IMG/VR virus record: IMGVR_UViG_3300027917_000018
Span: 62,001-126,000 of that record
Source: a virus
Length of the DNA: 64,000 nucleotides
Strand: one strand, 5' to 3'
The translations under genes were made by a program, and so were the position numbers. Positions 32,801 to 41,284 of the stretch are shown here, piece by piece. The notes beneath the pieces were generated by a model. The model had not been told where the DNA came from. It worked only from the letters and a program-made list of their open reading frames with translations, and did no database searches. Each line of letters starts with the position of its first letter. The stretch's first letter is position 1.

Positions 32801-35125
32801 GTGCCCGGCCAGCCCAGCGTGGCCTTCAGCGGCACGTTCCGGGATCAGGCTGGCCTCGGGGCCGACGACCTCAATCCGTACGTCAACCCACACGACCCGG
32901 ACAATTTCCGAACCCAATTCAGCCGGATTGACTACGACACGGTTTTCAATCCCGGCTGGGCGATTTACAACGCGGGCCTGGTTCAGGGCGTTTTGGTCGC
33001 CGACCCGGACAAGTTCGGCGGGGCCTACCACACCGAGAACCTGGTGGGCTGGCTGCCGTTTAACGAGCACCCGCTTGATGACCTCACTGTCACGGATCAC
33101 GCCCGCACGCTGGCTGTGAGCCAGTTTCTGAACGCAGCACCCGAGGACCGCGTTTGGGACGACACCTTTGGGTGGGTCCTCTACATGCGGCCCGGTGCCA
33201 CACTTCAGGTTTTCGCCGACCGGGAGATGACGACCGAGGGGCTGATGACCTTCTGGATCAACGTGGACTCGACCACAACCGGCCCCACACAGGAAATCAT
33301 CTTTGAGTTCGGCCCGATGCGCTGGACGTTGGACGCCGGGGCCAACCAGATCACGTCCTGGGGCAATGTTCCTGGGGTTGGCTGGACGGTTAGCTCCAAC
33401 TACCCTGTGACGCCCGGCCAATGGCATCTGTTCGGTATGGGATTCACCACGACCGCCGACGTGTTCCTCGATGGCGACCTGTCATCGTTCAACTATTCGG
33501 CGCTCGGCGGAGGCGGCCTGGTGGCCACAACCGACGACACGGTTCTGTCGCTGTCCGGCAAGTCGCGGCGCTACAAGATTCACGACCTGCGCATTTGGAC
33601 CGAGGTCAAGACCTACGGTCAGATGGAGCTGGTCCACAACTACCAGCCGAGGCCGACGCAAACCCTTTACAGCCTGGGCCACATTCTGGCCGCCAACGAT
33701 GGCGACCGGTTTGGGCTGAAAGTGCTGCCCCGTGGCTGGCTGGTTCCAGCACAGCTTCCGGCCTGGGTTCGCACGCCCAAGTACGCCCGCGTGGAGCGCT
33801 ACGACGGCGGCGGGGAATACCAGGGCGAGGCGCGTTTTAAGGAGGTCGGGCTCGGCGGCGGACAGATGCCTCCCTACAATTGGCAATTGGGCACGCAGGG
33901 GCCGACTTTGACCGGCGCTGGGACTGTGGTGGTAAGCACGCAGATCGGCGCGTACCCCGGCACGAACGCCTACTGGGGCAAAGATTCGATTCCCGGCACC
34001 TATATCGAGTTGAGCGGTTCGACGGCGAGCGGGTCGATCGCCGTGGTTCAGACGTGGGGAAGCGGTGGACTGCCGTGGCCGCACCACATGGAGGCGACCA
34101 ATCCCTGCTTTGACGCGGTGTGGGTGCCGGACCAAACTGGCCACGTTTACAAAGTCACGCTGGAGGCTGGCTCGGATTACACCGCCAGGTTTGTGGCGAC
34201 TCCGGGCACCTACGGTAACCAGGAGGAGACCGGCGCGCACGTGGGTTTGAGTGGCACGACGGCGGCGAACTACCTGGTCGTGACCGGCTACGGATCGGTT
34301 GTTCAGCAGCCCTACGCGGGGACACTTACCACGCCTCCGCTTTACATGTACCTCCATGACGTGCTGCTGGAGGATGTGGGCGGCTCCACGACCTACAACC
34401 GGTGGACTGATCCGAACGTGGATGGGCAGTCCATTGGCTACCCGACCATCGATCAAGCTGGTGAAATCTCGCTGACCAACAGCACCAGCCTGCGGGCCGG
34501 AACCTACCGGCTCAAGGTGACCAGCGGCAACTTGGGCAAGGTTGACGAGGCGTTCGACGGATTCAGGGTGCTCATTACCGTTGGTGACGCCACCATCGAC
34601 CGGACACTGCTGGCAGGCTACGGCGGCAACAACTTCACCGGCACGGATGAATTTGAGTTCAGCCTGGACCACGACATCGACGGTGAGTGGTTGCTCACTT
34701 TCGACTGGACCAATCCCTATGAGGACGTGACACGGGGCACGATCCGCCAACTGGTCATTTACGGCTACCAGCTCCGGCGGCTGGAGACCAACATTTACAA
34801 GGTTGACGTTCAGGTCGCCGGGACGGAGCCCGACGTGGAACGCATGGCTATCTTTGGTGAGACGGGCGACGGCGGCGTGACGCCCGGCGGCTGGATGGCC
34901 CAGTACAACGACTACGGCACGGTCGCGACTTGGCGGCACGAGGGCACGGTTTACCCCTCCAACGACACGCTGACCAGCCGGTACCCGTTGGCGAATTTGC
35001 TCACCGGGATGACCGGGGACAAGCGGGAGGACGTTCTATTCACTGTCTACGGCACCCGTAGCTGGTTTGTCCTGCCGACGGCCTCGACAACCACCTTGAG
35101 CGGGACCTCGACCATTGTGACATGA
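29837..35125 (+). CDS. Giant tail protein with embedded metallophosphatase and LamG-like domains
   Basis: 1762 residues. The N-terminus (about 1-230) resembles a baseplate or tail-tip protein. At about 620-880 lies a complete purple-acid-phosphatase/calcineurin domain: GDNNYPDG near 647, IGNHDYC near 679, YSHYPPY near 777 and GHVHAYER near 814, with the metal ligands in place. A concanavalin/LamG-like region follows near 1115-1275, with further beta modules rich in Gly-Thr to the end. The role is probably host-surface contact with a phosphate-releasing activity. ATGA overlap with the next virion gene. Confidence 0.8.
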   Translation: MSLINLTEDFLYDRLPEGLIQLDERGLIQAVLGGFQDRIEDLRFYAKRFQSFYTPIPEALYRPNVVLVTYRTDQGRDITRSIDLETETPQDGTSDLLVWAATQLNVDTDRVSNARYGVDPLRDIEPSLLDYLATNVGAVLYASAILKESPSVTTSTGTLTAANYAYSKLLETYFPRLKFKGTAKSFEALGKLLGWDDVRVTPLWGRVSPRLPNDPGSDVNDPDFSEMPEFWPQQTIGPFYDPLDQADGPFYDWTGTASAGTASTKFYSQVVNGFQPYVEVLVTGTASGTVIQHPSSGSYVLADGAPHQKAMVDAGDIQFRALGEGESYNGVTVTVFDVVDADLRGVNVDGRLSSIKYRTSFYNLGLTITSEKAQAVFGTLTAKANKDLAVAPHEYQSFVGNLTAVSPYRPFTSGTVALDTLTTDWLTPFTGTISTYTERREAGLGDRQENWDDLSRAGAQATQALEEVRAATRRPRVSSFGYLQKDQVGYAPYPAQDCLFTLYGSIVAGTYHGTFSTYPLPPYYADVGYVSGGFVTVFDAGTNPAFPGIVTYQNCADGGTIAGTIGYTGTGTNSYLFTATGTWPQWGTVCALFTVTDTEVVRPEPFSWSTGTTVLAALADYGLAGTNHDEVAALINSWSPQAVVAMGDNNYPDGQAATIAANNVGYESYIVSDRFFPAIGNHDYCCSSTGTDLTPHLTYFFDGTAPGEGGRYYSRRIGNVEIFCLNAGWNSSQAAAAVGDPYYVTTQEPSGNSLTSTQALWLKQALQESTATWKIVYSHYPPYASETTTNNYAPGYPRLRWPFKAWGADLYLAGHVHAYERLEVDGLTYITCGVGGAGNRVFDGYVSPGSVVRYAPLGATTEHGALRIFATGQGLQIDFILDTGQVIDRVFLDATKKYLARPEDEIDDDEVYGTADMYPWRRDIVGNGELVEQDYYTAGTNNLAVSILEKTMTVPDQTGAEYDVYAIKGQEPYRLVAALRATSPASDYVPGQPSVAFSGTFRDQAGLGADDLNPYVNPHDPDNFRTQFSRIDYDTVFNPGWAIYNAGLVQGVLVADPDKFGGAYHTENLVGWLPFNEHPLDDLTVTDHARTLAVSQFLNAAPEDRVWDDTFGWVLYMRPGATLQVFADREMTTEGLMTFWINVDSTTTGPTQEIIFEFGPMRWTLDAGANQITSWGNVPGVGWTVSSNYPVTPGQWHLFGMGFTTTADVFLDGDLSSFNYSALGGGGLVATTDDTVLSLSGKSRRYKIHDLRIWTEVKTYGQMELVHNYQPRPTQTLYSLGHILAANDGDRFGLKVLPRGWLVPAQLPAWVRTPKYARVERYDGGGEYQGEARFKEVGLGGGQMPPYNWQLGTQGPTLTGAGTVVVSTQIGAYPGTNAYWGKDSIPGTYIELSGSTASGSIAVVQTWGSGGLPWPHHMEATNPCFDAVWVPDQTGHVYKVTLEAGSDYTARFVATPGTYGNQEETGAHVGLSGTTAANYLVVTGYGSVVQQPYAGTLTTPPLYMYLHDVLLEDVGGSTTYNRWTDPNVDGQSIGYPTIDQAGEISLTNSTSLRAGTYRLKVTSGNLGKVDEAFDGFRVLITVGDATIDRTLLAGYGGNNFTGTDEFEFSLDHDIDGEWLLTFDWTNPYEDVTRGTIRQLVIYGYQLRRLETNIYKVDVQVAGTEPDVERMAIFGETGDGGVTPGGWMAQYNDYGTVATWRHEGTVYPSNDTLTSRYPLANLLTGMTGDKREDVLFTVYGTRSWFVLPTASTTTLSGTSTIVT

Positions 35126-36393
35126 ATCAGGTAGGCGACGACAAGACGTTTTACGTGGCGGCCCACACCAGCGGTGCCCGCTACGTCTGGAAGTACTGGG
35201 ACGGGGCCACGGCGGTCTCGGCGCAGAGCGCTGGCAGCAACGTCAAGCGCCTCAACCTGGGCGGCAATCCGGCGGAGGGTTTCACCGTGCCGGTGCGGTG
35301 CGAGGTCGTCGACCCGATCAAAGGCGAAACCGTTTACATCACGACGGGCCGCCTCCCGGTCAACAACCAGCCGACGCTTTACGGCAGCCCGACGGTCAGC
35401 AACAACGACGCGGCTTTCCCCTACCAGACCACCATCGCGATCCGGGCTTATGACTTGGAGGACGCCGGAATTCAGTTCCTGTGGTACTCCGGCAGCAACC
35501 CGGTTAGCGGGTTGGACACGACTTCGGCGAGCATCAGCGTTGAGGGCACCTACTACGGCACGCTGACGGGCCTGACCCGCCAAACCTACCTCAACCAGTT
35601 TAGCACGACGATTTACGGATCGGGCACGACGATGACCTGCAAGATCATCGACGGGGACGCCGGGACGCGCAGGCTGAATTTCGACTTCCGGGGCTACGAT
35701 CCGGCGGCCCCGTCCTTCTCGGTGGCCGCCACGCCCGACGCGCTGACCGCGCAAGCTACCGCCCTGACGACTCAGTTCATCGCGCCGGGCCAGGTGGCCA
35801 ACTTGAGCGCCTACGCCTATGATCCGGTGCCCGGCCAGTTGGTGTTTACGTGGGACCTGAACGGCACCAACGGCTGGAGCGCCCCGGACATTCCCTTCAT
35901 CTACGCCAACGACGGCACGTCGGTCGAGCAGGGCTACAAGAGCGAGTGGCAGCGGCAGTTGGAGGACGAGACGGTCGGTGGCCGAAAGCGGGTGATTGTT
36001 TGGGTGACCAATCCGACCACGAACAAAACCACCAGCACCTATTTCGACATCAACACGGCCATTAACCAGGCCCCGAGCTTCAGCAGCGTCGACATGTACG
36101 ACCCCATTAGCGGGGAGCAGATCACCAGCATCACCAAGGCGGCCTTGCCCACCAGGACCCTCGTCCGGTTTTCCGGCACGGCCAGCGATCCCAACTCGGA
36201 CGTGGTGACCTACAAGTGGGATTTCACGGTTCCGGTTTCGCCCAGCACCTACACACTTTATGGGCGCGATGCGTTCGTCGATGTCAGCGATTGGCCGTCC
36301 GGGGCCTACAGCACTTTGGGTATCGTCACGGCCTACGACCGGTTCGAGCAGGCCAGCAGCCCGGCCAACATTCCCAGTCTGACGGTGACTTAA
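35122..36393 (+). CDS. Ig/PKD-like virion protein
   Basis: 423 residues of repeated beta-sandwich modules: early YVAAHTSGARYVWKYWDG, a middle segment with TTIAIRAYDLEDAGIQFLWY, a third with YAYDPVPGQLVFTWDLNG, and a last with FSGTASDPNSDVVTYKWDF, the D-x-D/Y-x-W pattern of PKD domains. It is probably a tail or appendage stalk. Coupled by ATGA to the large tail gene upstream. Confidence 0.75.
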   Translation: MNQVGDDKTFYVAAHTSGARYVWKYWDGATAVSAQSAGSNVKRLNLGGNPAEGFTVPVRCEVVDPIKGETVYITTGRLPVNNQPTLYGSPTVSNNDAAFPYQTTIAIRAYDLEDAGIQFLWYSGSNPVSGLDTTSASISVEGTYYGTLTGLTRQTYLNQFSTTIYGSGTTMTCKIIDGDAGTRRLNFDFRGYDPAAPSFSVAATPDALTAQATALTTQFIAPGQVANLSAYAYDPVPGQLVFTWDLNGTNGWSAPDIPFIYANDGTSVEQGYKSEWQRQLEDETVGGRKRVIVWVTNPTTNKTTSTYFDINTAINQAPSFSSVDMYDPISGEQITSITKAALPTRTLVRFSGTASDPNSDVVTYKWDFTVPVSPSTYTLYGRDAFVDVSDWPSGAYSTLGIVTAYDRFEQASSPANIPSLTVT

Positions 36394-36402
36394 AGATTAT
36401 TG

Positions 36403-36431
36403 TTGACGGCTAGTTGCTTCAGTGCCATATT
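36403..36431 (+). promoter_or_regulatory. Promoter with extended -10 (TTGACG, TGC-CATATT)
   Basis: TTGACG (36403-36408), 17 bases, then CATATT (36426-36431) preceded by TGC. The ATG at 36441 begins nine bases later. Closely related sequences stand at 48702 and 62946 with the same spacing. Confidence 0.6.
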
Positions 36432-36440
36432 ACTCCCGCT

Positions 36441-37094
36441 ATGGCACTAAAACGTCTTAAAGTCAAAACGGTCCCGGCCTCTGCGAAGCCGGGAGAAATT
36501 CCTGAAATCTCCATCGAGGGCGACCTCGTTCGGCAGTACAACAAGGCCAGCGATGCGGCCAAGCAGGCGGAGGCCACGATGAAGGAGCTGAAGCCCGATG
36601 TCCTGGAAATTGGGCAGGGCGAGGTCCTCACGCGCTCCGTTGCCGACCCCATTCACCCGACCTTCACGGTCAAGCTGGTCGACGAGACTGGCGAGGCGCT
36701 GCGGGTCCAGTTCACCAAGCGCTATGGGCAGATTGCCGACGTGGACGCCTTGGAGCAGCTCTTCGAGGAAGCCGACGTGGACATCAACCAGCACGTTCAG
36801 GAGAAAGTGGTTGGTGTTTTCGATTCCAAGGTTTTCCTCGACGACAAGGGCGAGTTCAGCCGTAAGAAGTACGATGCCTACCTCAAGGCGGTACAGGCGG
36901 TCGCGGCCAAGTTCGGCGACAGCTGCCCGTTGTCCACCGACAAGCAGATCACGCCCAAGGATACGTGGCACGACAAGCGGTGGTCGGTCTTCACGAGCGT
37001 TGAATCCCAGGCCGAGCTGGTGCGTCTGATGCCCAATACGACTCAGATTGTGCCGGTCCGGGCCAAGAACGGCGACAAATTGCCTGCTGAGTAG
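36441..37094 (+). CDS. Unknown protein, 217 residues
   Basis: Start at 36441, behind the promoter; no Shine-Dalgarno sequence is evident, so the message may have a very short leader. Basic N-terminus (MALKRLKVKTVPASAKPG), an Ala-rich helix near 40, a beta region (FTVKLVDETGEALRVQFTKR) near 75 and a helical C-terminal third. It is a well-expressed-looking single-gene unit with its own promoter and terminator. No family recognised; a DNA-binding or scaffolding-type role cannot be excluded. Confidence 0.7.
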   Translation: MALKRLKVKTVPASAKPGEIPEISIEGDLVRQYNKASDAAKQAEATMKELKPDVLEIGQGEVLTRSVADPIHPTFTVKLVDETGEALRVQFTKRYGQIADVDALEQLFEEADVDINQHVQEKVVGVFDSKVFLDDKGEFSRKKYDAYLKAVQAVAAKFGDSCPLSTDKQITPKDTWHDKRWSVFTSVESQAELVRLMPNTTQIVPVRAKNGDKLPAE

Positions 37095-37120
37095 TCCCTA
37101 AGTCCCAGCCCAACCCCAGG

Positions 37121-37151
37121 CGGGCCACCAGCAATGGTGGCCCGTTCTTTT
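37121..37151 (+). terminator. Rho-independent terminator after the 36441-37094 gene
   Basis: A 9-bp stem (CGGGCCACC with GGTGGCCCG, six-base loop) is followed by TTCTTTT. It closes the single-gene unit that begins with the promoter at 36403. Confidence 0.85.
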
Positions 37152-37466
37152 ATGGTGATGAAGAACAACGGCAGACCCAAGCATCAGACAAAGCCAGAAC
37201 GTTTACGCGAGCGACTTCGGGGCCGACCAGACAACGACTTCAAAGTCGCTATGATTCAAGCCATTCAGAAGGTGGAAATAGTGAGCCATCCCAGCCAGCA
37301 GGAAGCCTTTGACCTGTTGGGCATGGCGATCACATTCTACGACCGCAAGGACGCGCTTCGGGCGCAACTGGCCATGTTTTTCGCCGGGGCCATCGCGGAT
37401 GACCGGGTGGCCGAAAAGGTCCGTGCCCTGGTGTTCTCCCATACGACCGTCCCCAAGCGGAATTGA
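37152..37466 (+). CDS. Unknown protein, 104 residues
   Basis: ATG at 37152 lies directly on the T-run of the terminator; 37158 is an alternative. A basic N-terminus (NGRPKHQTKPERLRERLRGR) precedes a helical body with SQQEAFDLLGMAITFYDRKD. No family recognised. How it is transcribed is unclear, since the preceding signal should stop most messages; read-through or a start near the ATG is implied. Confidence 0.55.
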   Translation: MVMKNNGRPKHQTKPERLRERLRGRPDNDFKVAMIQAIQKVEIVSHPSQQEAFDLLGMAITFYDRKDALRAQLAMFFAGAIADDRVAEKVRALVFSHTTVPKRN

Positions 37467-37472
37467 AAATTA

Positions 37473-37501
37473 TTGATTACCTGTAGCAGATCGTTTACAT
37501 T
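37473..37501 (+). promoter_or_regulatory. Sigma70-like promoter overlapping a GTTTAC word
   Basis: TTGATT (37473-37478), 17 bases, TACATT (37496-37501). The GTTTAC at 37493-37498 overlaps the -10 region, the arrangement expected if a GTTTAC-binding protein represses or activates here. Confidence 0.4.
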
Positions 37502-37564
37502 AGGTGTGTGCCTCATTACTGGTGGTTTTATGAGCCAGCACACCGGCAGCGCGGTCGGCATTCT

Positions 37565-38110
37565 ATGCAACCTGAATCAGTCAAAGAGAAAGCAGTCGAG
37601 GATTTCCGCCGTGGTGACCCCTTAAAGGACATTGCGATCCGTTACGGCGTATCCGAAGGATCGGTCAGTCTATGGGCCAAGGCGGCGGGCTTGCGCCGCA
37701 GCCGAGGTTGTCGGCCCAAGCTGCGGCCTAGCCGCACGGACTGGGAAATCGTCGAAGCCGTGCGCTCCGTGACCAACGGCCACCCGACGCTCAAGGAGAT
37801 TGGCGAGCAGTTCGGCGGCATGTCGCGGGCCGGGGTTCATCGCATCTACAAGAAATGGCGGCACTGGAAACCCAAGATGCCATTCCCGAAGGGCTCGGTG
37901 ATTCGGTACGGCAAGCACGACTACGAGGTCGTCGAGCCGGGACTTTTTGCCGGGCTGGTTCGTGGAATCGATACGGGCCGGACCCGCGAGGTTGAATGGG
38001 TGACCACAACCACACAGGCGGTCCTTCTCAAGGGCCGCCGCCGTTCAAAGACTCTTTCGTATGAGGAGCCTGTTTCAAACCATCGGAAGATGGCTCGACG
38101 GCTGGAATGA
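37565..38110 (+). CDS. Helix-turn-helix DNA-binding protein
   Basis: 181 residues from the ATG at 37565; a GTG at 37508, only seven bases after the promoter -10, would add 19 residues. Residues 1-45 form a homeodomain-like HTH (EDFRRGDPLKDIAIRYGVSEGSVSLW split over two helices), and a second helical segment (TLKEIGEQFGGMSRAGVHRIY) repeats the pattern at 75-97, so it may bind DNA through two HTH units as transposase-type or ParB-type regulators do. The remaining third is beta-rich and basic. A transcription regulator is likely. Confidence 0.7.
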   Translation: MQPESVKEKAVEDFRRGDPLKDIAIRYGVSEGSVSLWAKAAGLRRSRGCRPKLRPSRTDWEIVEAVRSVTNGHPTLKEIGEQFGGMSRAGVHRIYKKWRHWKPKMPFPKGSVIRYGKHDYEVVEPGLFAGLVRGIDTGRTREVEWVTTTTQAVLLKGRRRSKTLSYEEPVSNHRKMARRLE

Positions 38111-38198
38111 GCATCCGAGCCATATTATCACCCTTGGCGTCGTCGCCCTGATCCTGGGCGGGTTGGCCATAACCTTTGCGTTATTGGCCACCCCATGA
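38061..38198 (+). CDS. Small single-span membrane protein, 45 residues
   Basis: ATG at 38061 in another frame inside the 3' end of the HTH gene; the stop overlaps the next start as ATGA. An N-terminal polar part (SLFQTIGRWLDGWNEHP) leads into one hydrophobic segment (IITLGVVALILGGLAITFALL). Pairing with another membrane protein directly downstream suggests a two-gene membrane unit. Confidence 0.55.
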   Translation: MRSLFQTIGRWLDGWNEHPSHIITLGVVALILGGLAITFALLATP

Positions 38199-38743
38199 GG
38201 ATTCGACTCAACCCAAACCGGGGCCGCCTGGCCTTAACCCTCGGAGGACTGATTGTCGGCATCATGCTTTTGATCGTCGGCTTCGCCGTCGTTTTCCTGC
38301 TCTTGCGTTTGGCCAAGATCAAGCCGCGTGAGCTTCCCGACGACGTTCAGGAGGAGATGGAGCGGGAGTACCCAGGCTACGAGACCAACCACAGCGCTCA
38401 GGCGTGGCCGGTACACTACGTTCCAGCGGCCCTGGACTTGGTAACGCCCGAACCCAACGCGCCGATTTACGAGAAGGTCCTCATCGACAACGACTTTCTG
38501 GTTCAAAAGTGCATCGACGGGACGCTGACCAACTGGCTGACCGAGTTCCACTGGATCATCAGCGGGTACTCCTTCGACATGGCTGAGGACGAGAACGGCG
38601 TGCCGTGGGTTTCCGGCTTTGCTGCGTTTACGAACGAGGGTGTCTCGTATCGAATGAAGGAGGACTACTCGGGCTTCGACATCCAAGTCGCGCCCGAGGT
38701 CATGGCCACCAACCGGGCGATGTTCTGGAGGACGACCAAGTAG
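38195..38743 (+). CDS. Membrane-anchored protein, 182 residues
   Basis: Basic N-terminus (MRIRLNPNRGR), then one long hydrophobic span at about 13-40 (LGGLIVGIMLLIVGFAVVF), then a soluble mixed domain of 140 residues with several Trp and Tyr. The topology is probably N-in with the domain outside the membrane. No family recognised; superinfection or envelope modification is possible. Confidence 0.65.
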   Translation: MRIRLNPNRGRLALTLGGLIVGIMLLIVGFAVVFLLLRLAKIKPRELPDDVQEEMEREYPGYETNHSAQAWPVHYVPAALDLVTPEPNAPIYEKVLIDNDFLVQKCIDGTLTNWLTEFHWIISGYSFDMAEDENGVPWVSGFAAFTNEGVSYRMKEDYSGFDIQVAPEVMATNRAMFWRTTK

Positions 38744-38765
38744 TTCCGCGCCCTGTAATTAGGGT

Positions 38766-39278
38766 GTGATCTATCGGTTCCGCAGTCCCGCCTTCGTCGG
38801 TGCGCTCGGTGGACGGCCCAACGACCAAATCGAGGGCTATACCGCCGGGCCGTACGACACCTTCGAGGGGTACACGCCTGCCGACCCCGTCACCAAGACT
38901 CTGAACTACGGCTACGGCTGGACTGGCCCGTGGGTTCTAGCCTCAAGCGAGTTTGGGGCGACGGCTGAGGATTCGTACGAGAGCTATCCGACACAAGACC
39001 CAATTGGCACGCTGAACCAGGGCACTGGCTGGCAGGGCCAATGGATCGCGTCAGACAGTGCTTACGGCCTTCAGTCCACAGAGACGTTTGAAGATTACGG
39101 CACCGGCCAGGTCACGGAAGTTTTGCAAGGCGGTACCAACTGGACCGGCACAGCTTCGTTCTTCCTGAACTACCTTGGCACCGAAACCTTTGAGTATGGA
39201 ACCGGGACAGCCGTTCCGTCGGCGATGATCGACGGCCTTGGATGGAACGGCACGACGAGCATCGAAACCAACGTTTAG
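38766..39278 (+). CDS. Tandem-repeat virion protein (four E-T-F-E repeats)
   Basis: 170 residues from a GTG after TAATTAGGGT. Four degenerate repeats of 31-38 residues begin with DTFEGY, DSYESY, ETFEDY and ETFEYG and carry a G-x-G-W-x-G motif 15-25 residues later. The repeats decay towards the C-terminus. Repeats with Trp and Tyr of this kind fit a fibre shaft or glycan-binding surface. It is followed within three bases by two appendage-like paralogues. Confidence 0.65.
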   Translation: MIYRFRSPAFVGALGGRPNDQIEGYTAGPYDTFEGYTPADPVTKTLNYGYGWTGPWVLASSEFGATAEDSYESYPTQDPIGTLNQGTGWQGQWIASDSAYGLQSTETFEDYGTGQVTEVLQGGTNWTGTASFFLNYLGTETFEYGTGTAVPSAMIDGLGWNGTTSIETNV

Positions 39279-39280
39279 CT

Positions 39281-40015
39281 ATGGCACTGATTGGCCTGAC
39301 AACCTTCGGAGACGGCGACCACAAATACCTCCAGCTTGGCAACGAGGAATGGGGCCGCGAGTACTCAATGGGCACCAACTGGACCTTGCTGCGGGTTGTG
39401 GCGCTCGTAAACGTCGTGCCCAGCGGCACCAGCAACATCCCCAACGGCCATCTGCGCTTGGGCGTTTCAGCTGCCAGGGATGATCACCTTGGCAGTGGGA
39501 GCGCGGGATTATGGTACGGCTCAATCGCTTGTGGGAACAACACATCCGCTTCGTTGGTAGGTGGCGTTTGGACGTACAACGCGGGCGGCGGCGAGCCTTA
39601 TTTCAGCAGCTCCAGCCACTATCGCATGCGGTCTGTCGGCGGTGTGCTGAGCGGCAGCTCCAACGCGGGCGGCCATTACATTCCGACCACAGAAGGAACG
39701 CCGCGCCGGGGTATCCTGGCCACCGAATGCTACAAGAGCGGCCTGAACATGATTGTCGGGGCCAACTACGTTACGGCCTCGACAGTCGACTTCACGCTCA
39801 GTAATGCGATCGAGTTGGCTGAAACCGGGTTCACCAAAGTTTTGGGTGCAGGCTTCAGTGTAGCCGGTCAAACGGTCAACGGCGGGAGCACCACCTTTGG
39901 CGCTCACGACACGAACGCCGCGCTCTACGGGGACTCAATCGCCGCCCACATTTCCTGGAGTTCAACCGTCTATCCCCTACGTGTTTACGCCGTAGCCGTA
40001 GCCCGGATCGCCTAG
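39281..40015 (+). CDS. Appendage protein, paralogue 1
   Basis: 244 residues, beta-rich. It shares with the next gene an opening block around G-T-N-W-x-x-L-R (residues 31-38 here), a middle region of similar Gly/Ser/Asn composition and the same length, so the two arose by duplication. No enzyme motif. Probably a tail-fibre tip or capsid decoration protein. Confidence 0.65.
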   Translation: MALIGLTTFGDGDHKYLQLGNEEWGREYSMGTNWTLLRVVALVNVVPSGTSNIPNGHLRLGVSAARDDHLGSGSAGLWYGSIACGNNTSASLVGGVWTYNAGGGEPYFSSSSHYRMRSVGGVLSGSSNAGGHYIPTTEGTPRRGILATECYKSGLNMIVGANYVTASTVDFTLSNAIELAETGFTKVLGAGFSVAGQTVNGGSTTFGAHDTNAALYGDSIAAHISWSSTVYPLRVYAVAVARIA

Positions 40016-40018
40016 CTT

Positions 40019-40768
40019 ATGTCTGCGTCAATCATCATTCGTGACTTCGAGGCCGCCGATCAAAAGCGGATCGTGCTCAGCAATTCCGAGATGGCCAGGA
40101 TTTTCGACATTGGCACGAATTGGAATCAGCTCAGAATCGGTGTCCACTACATCCTGACCGACCCAGGCCACGACCTGTACACACCCAGGAATTACTACGG
40201 CGTGATTGCCAGCCCCAACGGCAGCAACGGCGTGCTTACCTCCTCCACGAGCCATTTCCTGGGTTGTCGTAACAATCCCTCAATCGCAATGGTTCGGATC
40301 GGGATCGTTGGGGACACGCCCGGCCAGTCCTACTTCCGGGCGAACAACACCAGCAGCCACCAGGTTGTCAAGCGCATCGGTTCAACCGATACGGCAGTTG
40401 CCGTTGCGACTGGCAACCAGTCCTTGGTTGGAACGCCGACGACCCGGCGCAGCGTGCTCCTGGTGGAAATCACCAAGGGTAGCCCAAACTTCACGGTTCA
40501 GGCTGCCGCTTTGCGCGGCGACCAGGCCCTTACGACTACCGGCGTGCTGGATACGACCACCGCAAATTTGACGGCGGCAATGGAGGCTGCCGACATGACT
40601 GGAGCGGTAACGGCGCTCAACCTGGGCATCAGCTATCTGCTGCGGACTGCGAGCACCATCGCCGTAAACGAGGCCGCCGACGGCTATTTCAATGCTGTCT
40701 GTATCGGCTGGGGCCATACGACGCACTTGATGGAGGTCAGCAACCTGCTGGTCTCGAAGGTCAGCTAG
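40019..40768 (+). CDS. Appendage protein, paralogue 2
   Basis: 249 residues, with the same G-T-N-W-x-x-L-R block (near residue 32) and overall layout as the preceding gene but low identity elsewhere, as expected for a diverging receptor-binding pair. It meets the convergent minus-strand gene with an 8-base overlap. Confidence 0.65.
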   Translation: MSASIIIRDFEAADQKRIVLSNSEMARIFDIGTNWNQLRIGVHYILTDPGHDLYTPRNYYGVIASPNGSNGVLTSSTSHFLGCRNNPSIAMVRIGIVGDTPGQSYFRANNTSSHQVVKRIGSTDTAVAVATGNQSLVGTPTTRRSVLLVEITKGSPNFTVQAAALRGDQALTTTGVLDTTTANLTAAMEAADMTGAVTALNLGISYLLRTASTIAVNEAADGYFNAVCIGWGHTTHLMEVSNLLVSKVS

Positions 40769-41270
40769 TCAGGAAGCGGTCGTCGGTGACCTGGATCGGC
40801 ACGCCCTTCAGGTCGATGGGGAACCAAAGATTGACGGCTTCCTTGGCCGGACCCATTGGCTCCATCTCCACCGCCTCGGACTCGCGCACGAGTTTTTGGA
40901 TGCCAAAGAGGTTGAGGATGCGCTGGACGCTGCCGATGTCCGGGTAAAGGCGGGGCAGGCTGCTGCTGACCTGGAAATGGGCTTTCCAGCCGTCGGTATG
41001 CTGCTCGATGACGAAAACGACCCGGCAGGCGTTCTTGCTGCGCTGTGCCGTGTCCGGTTCCGGGCTGCTGGAGGGCCGCTGTACCGGCTCCAGGGCGTCG
41101 AGCATCAAGACATGGTTCGGATCAGCGCCGGGCGGCTTGGTGCCCGCAGCGAGCCGTTTACGCATGTCCGTGAGGCTGTAGCGGTGGGCCAGGGCAAATT
41201 CGCGCACCTGGGCGGCCCGCTGCTTGGCTTCCTCGTCGATGATGTAGGTCCGCAAATCGGTGTTGGCCAT
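40761..41270 (-). CDS. Unknown protein, 169 residues
   Basis: The ATG at 41270 was chosen because GTTCTA stands six bases upstream; the longer upstream reading is compositionally odd. Helical N-terminus (EEAKQRAAQVREFALA), then a beta half with WKAHFQVSSSLPRLYPD. No family recognised. It is the last gene of the minus-strand block. Confidence 0.6.
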   Translation of the reverse strand: MANTDLRTYIIDEEAKQRAAQVREFALAHRYSLTDMRKRLAAGTKPPGADPNHVLMLDALEPVQRPSSSPEPDTAQRSKNACRVVFVIEQHTDGWKAHFQVSSSLPRLYPDIGSVQRILNLFGIQKLVRESEAVEMEPMGPAKEAVNLWFPIDLKGVPIQVTDDRFLTS

Positions 41271-41276
41271 ATCTCC

Positions 41277-41282
41277 TAGAAC
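41277..41282 (-). promoter_or_regulatory. GTTCTA start-proximal motif of the 40761-41270 gene
   Basis: GTTCTAGGAGATATG on the minus strand: six bases between motif and ATG, with a GGAG Shine-Dalgarno between. The same spacing occurs at 2911, 6036 and 47376. Confidence 0.45.
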
Positions 41283-41284
41283 GG

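Noticed and set aside
31136-33427. 763-codon open frame on the minus strand inside the giant tail gene
   Set aside because: Its composition is Arg/Gly/Val-rich without motifs and it lies entirely opposite a gene with intact phosphatase motifs; GC-rich codon use makes such shadows long.
33482-34939. 485-codon open frame on the minus strand
   Set aside because: Same reason; it mirrors the beta-rich end of the 1762-residue tail protein.
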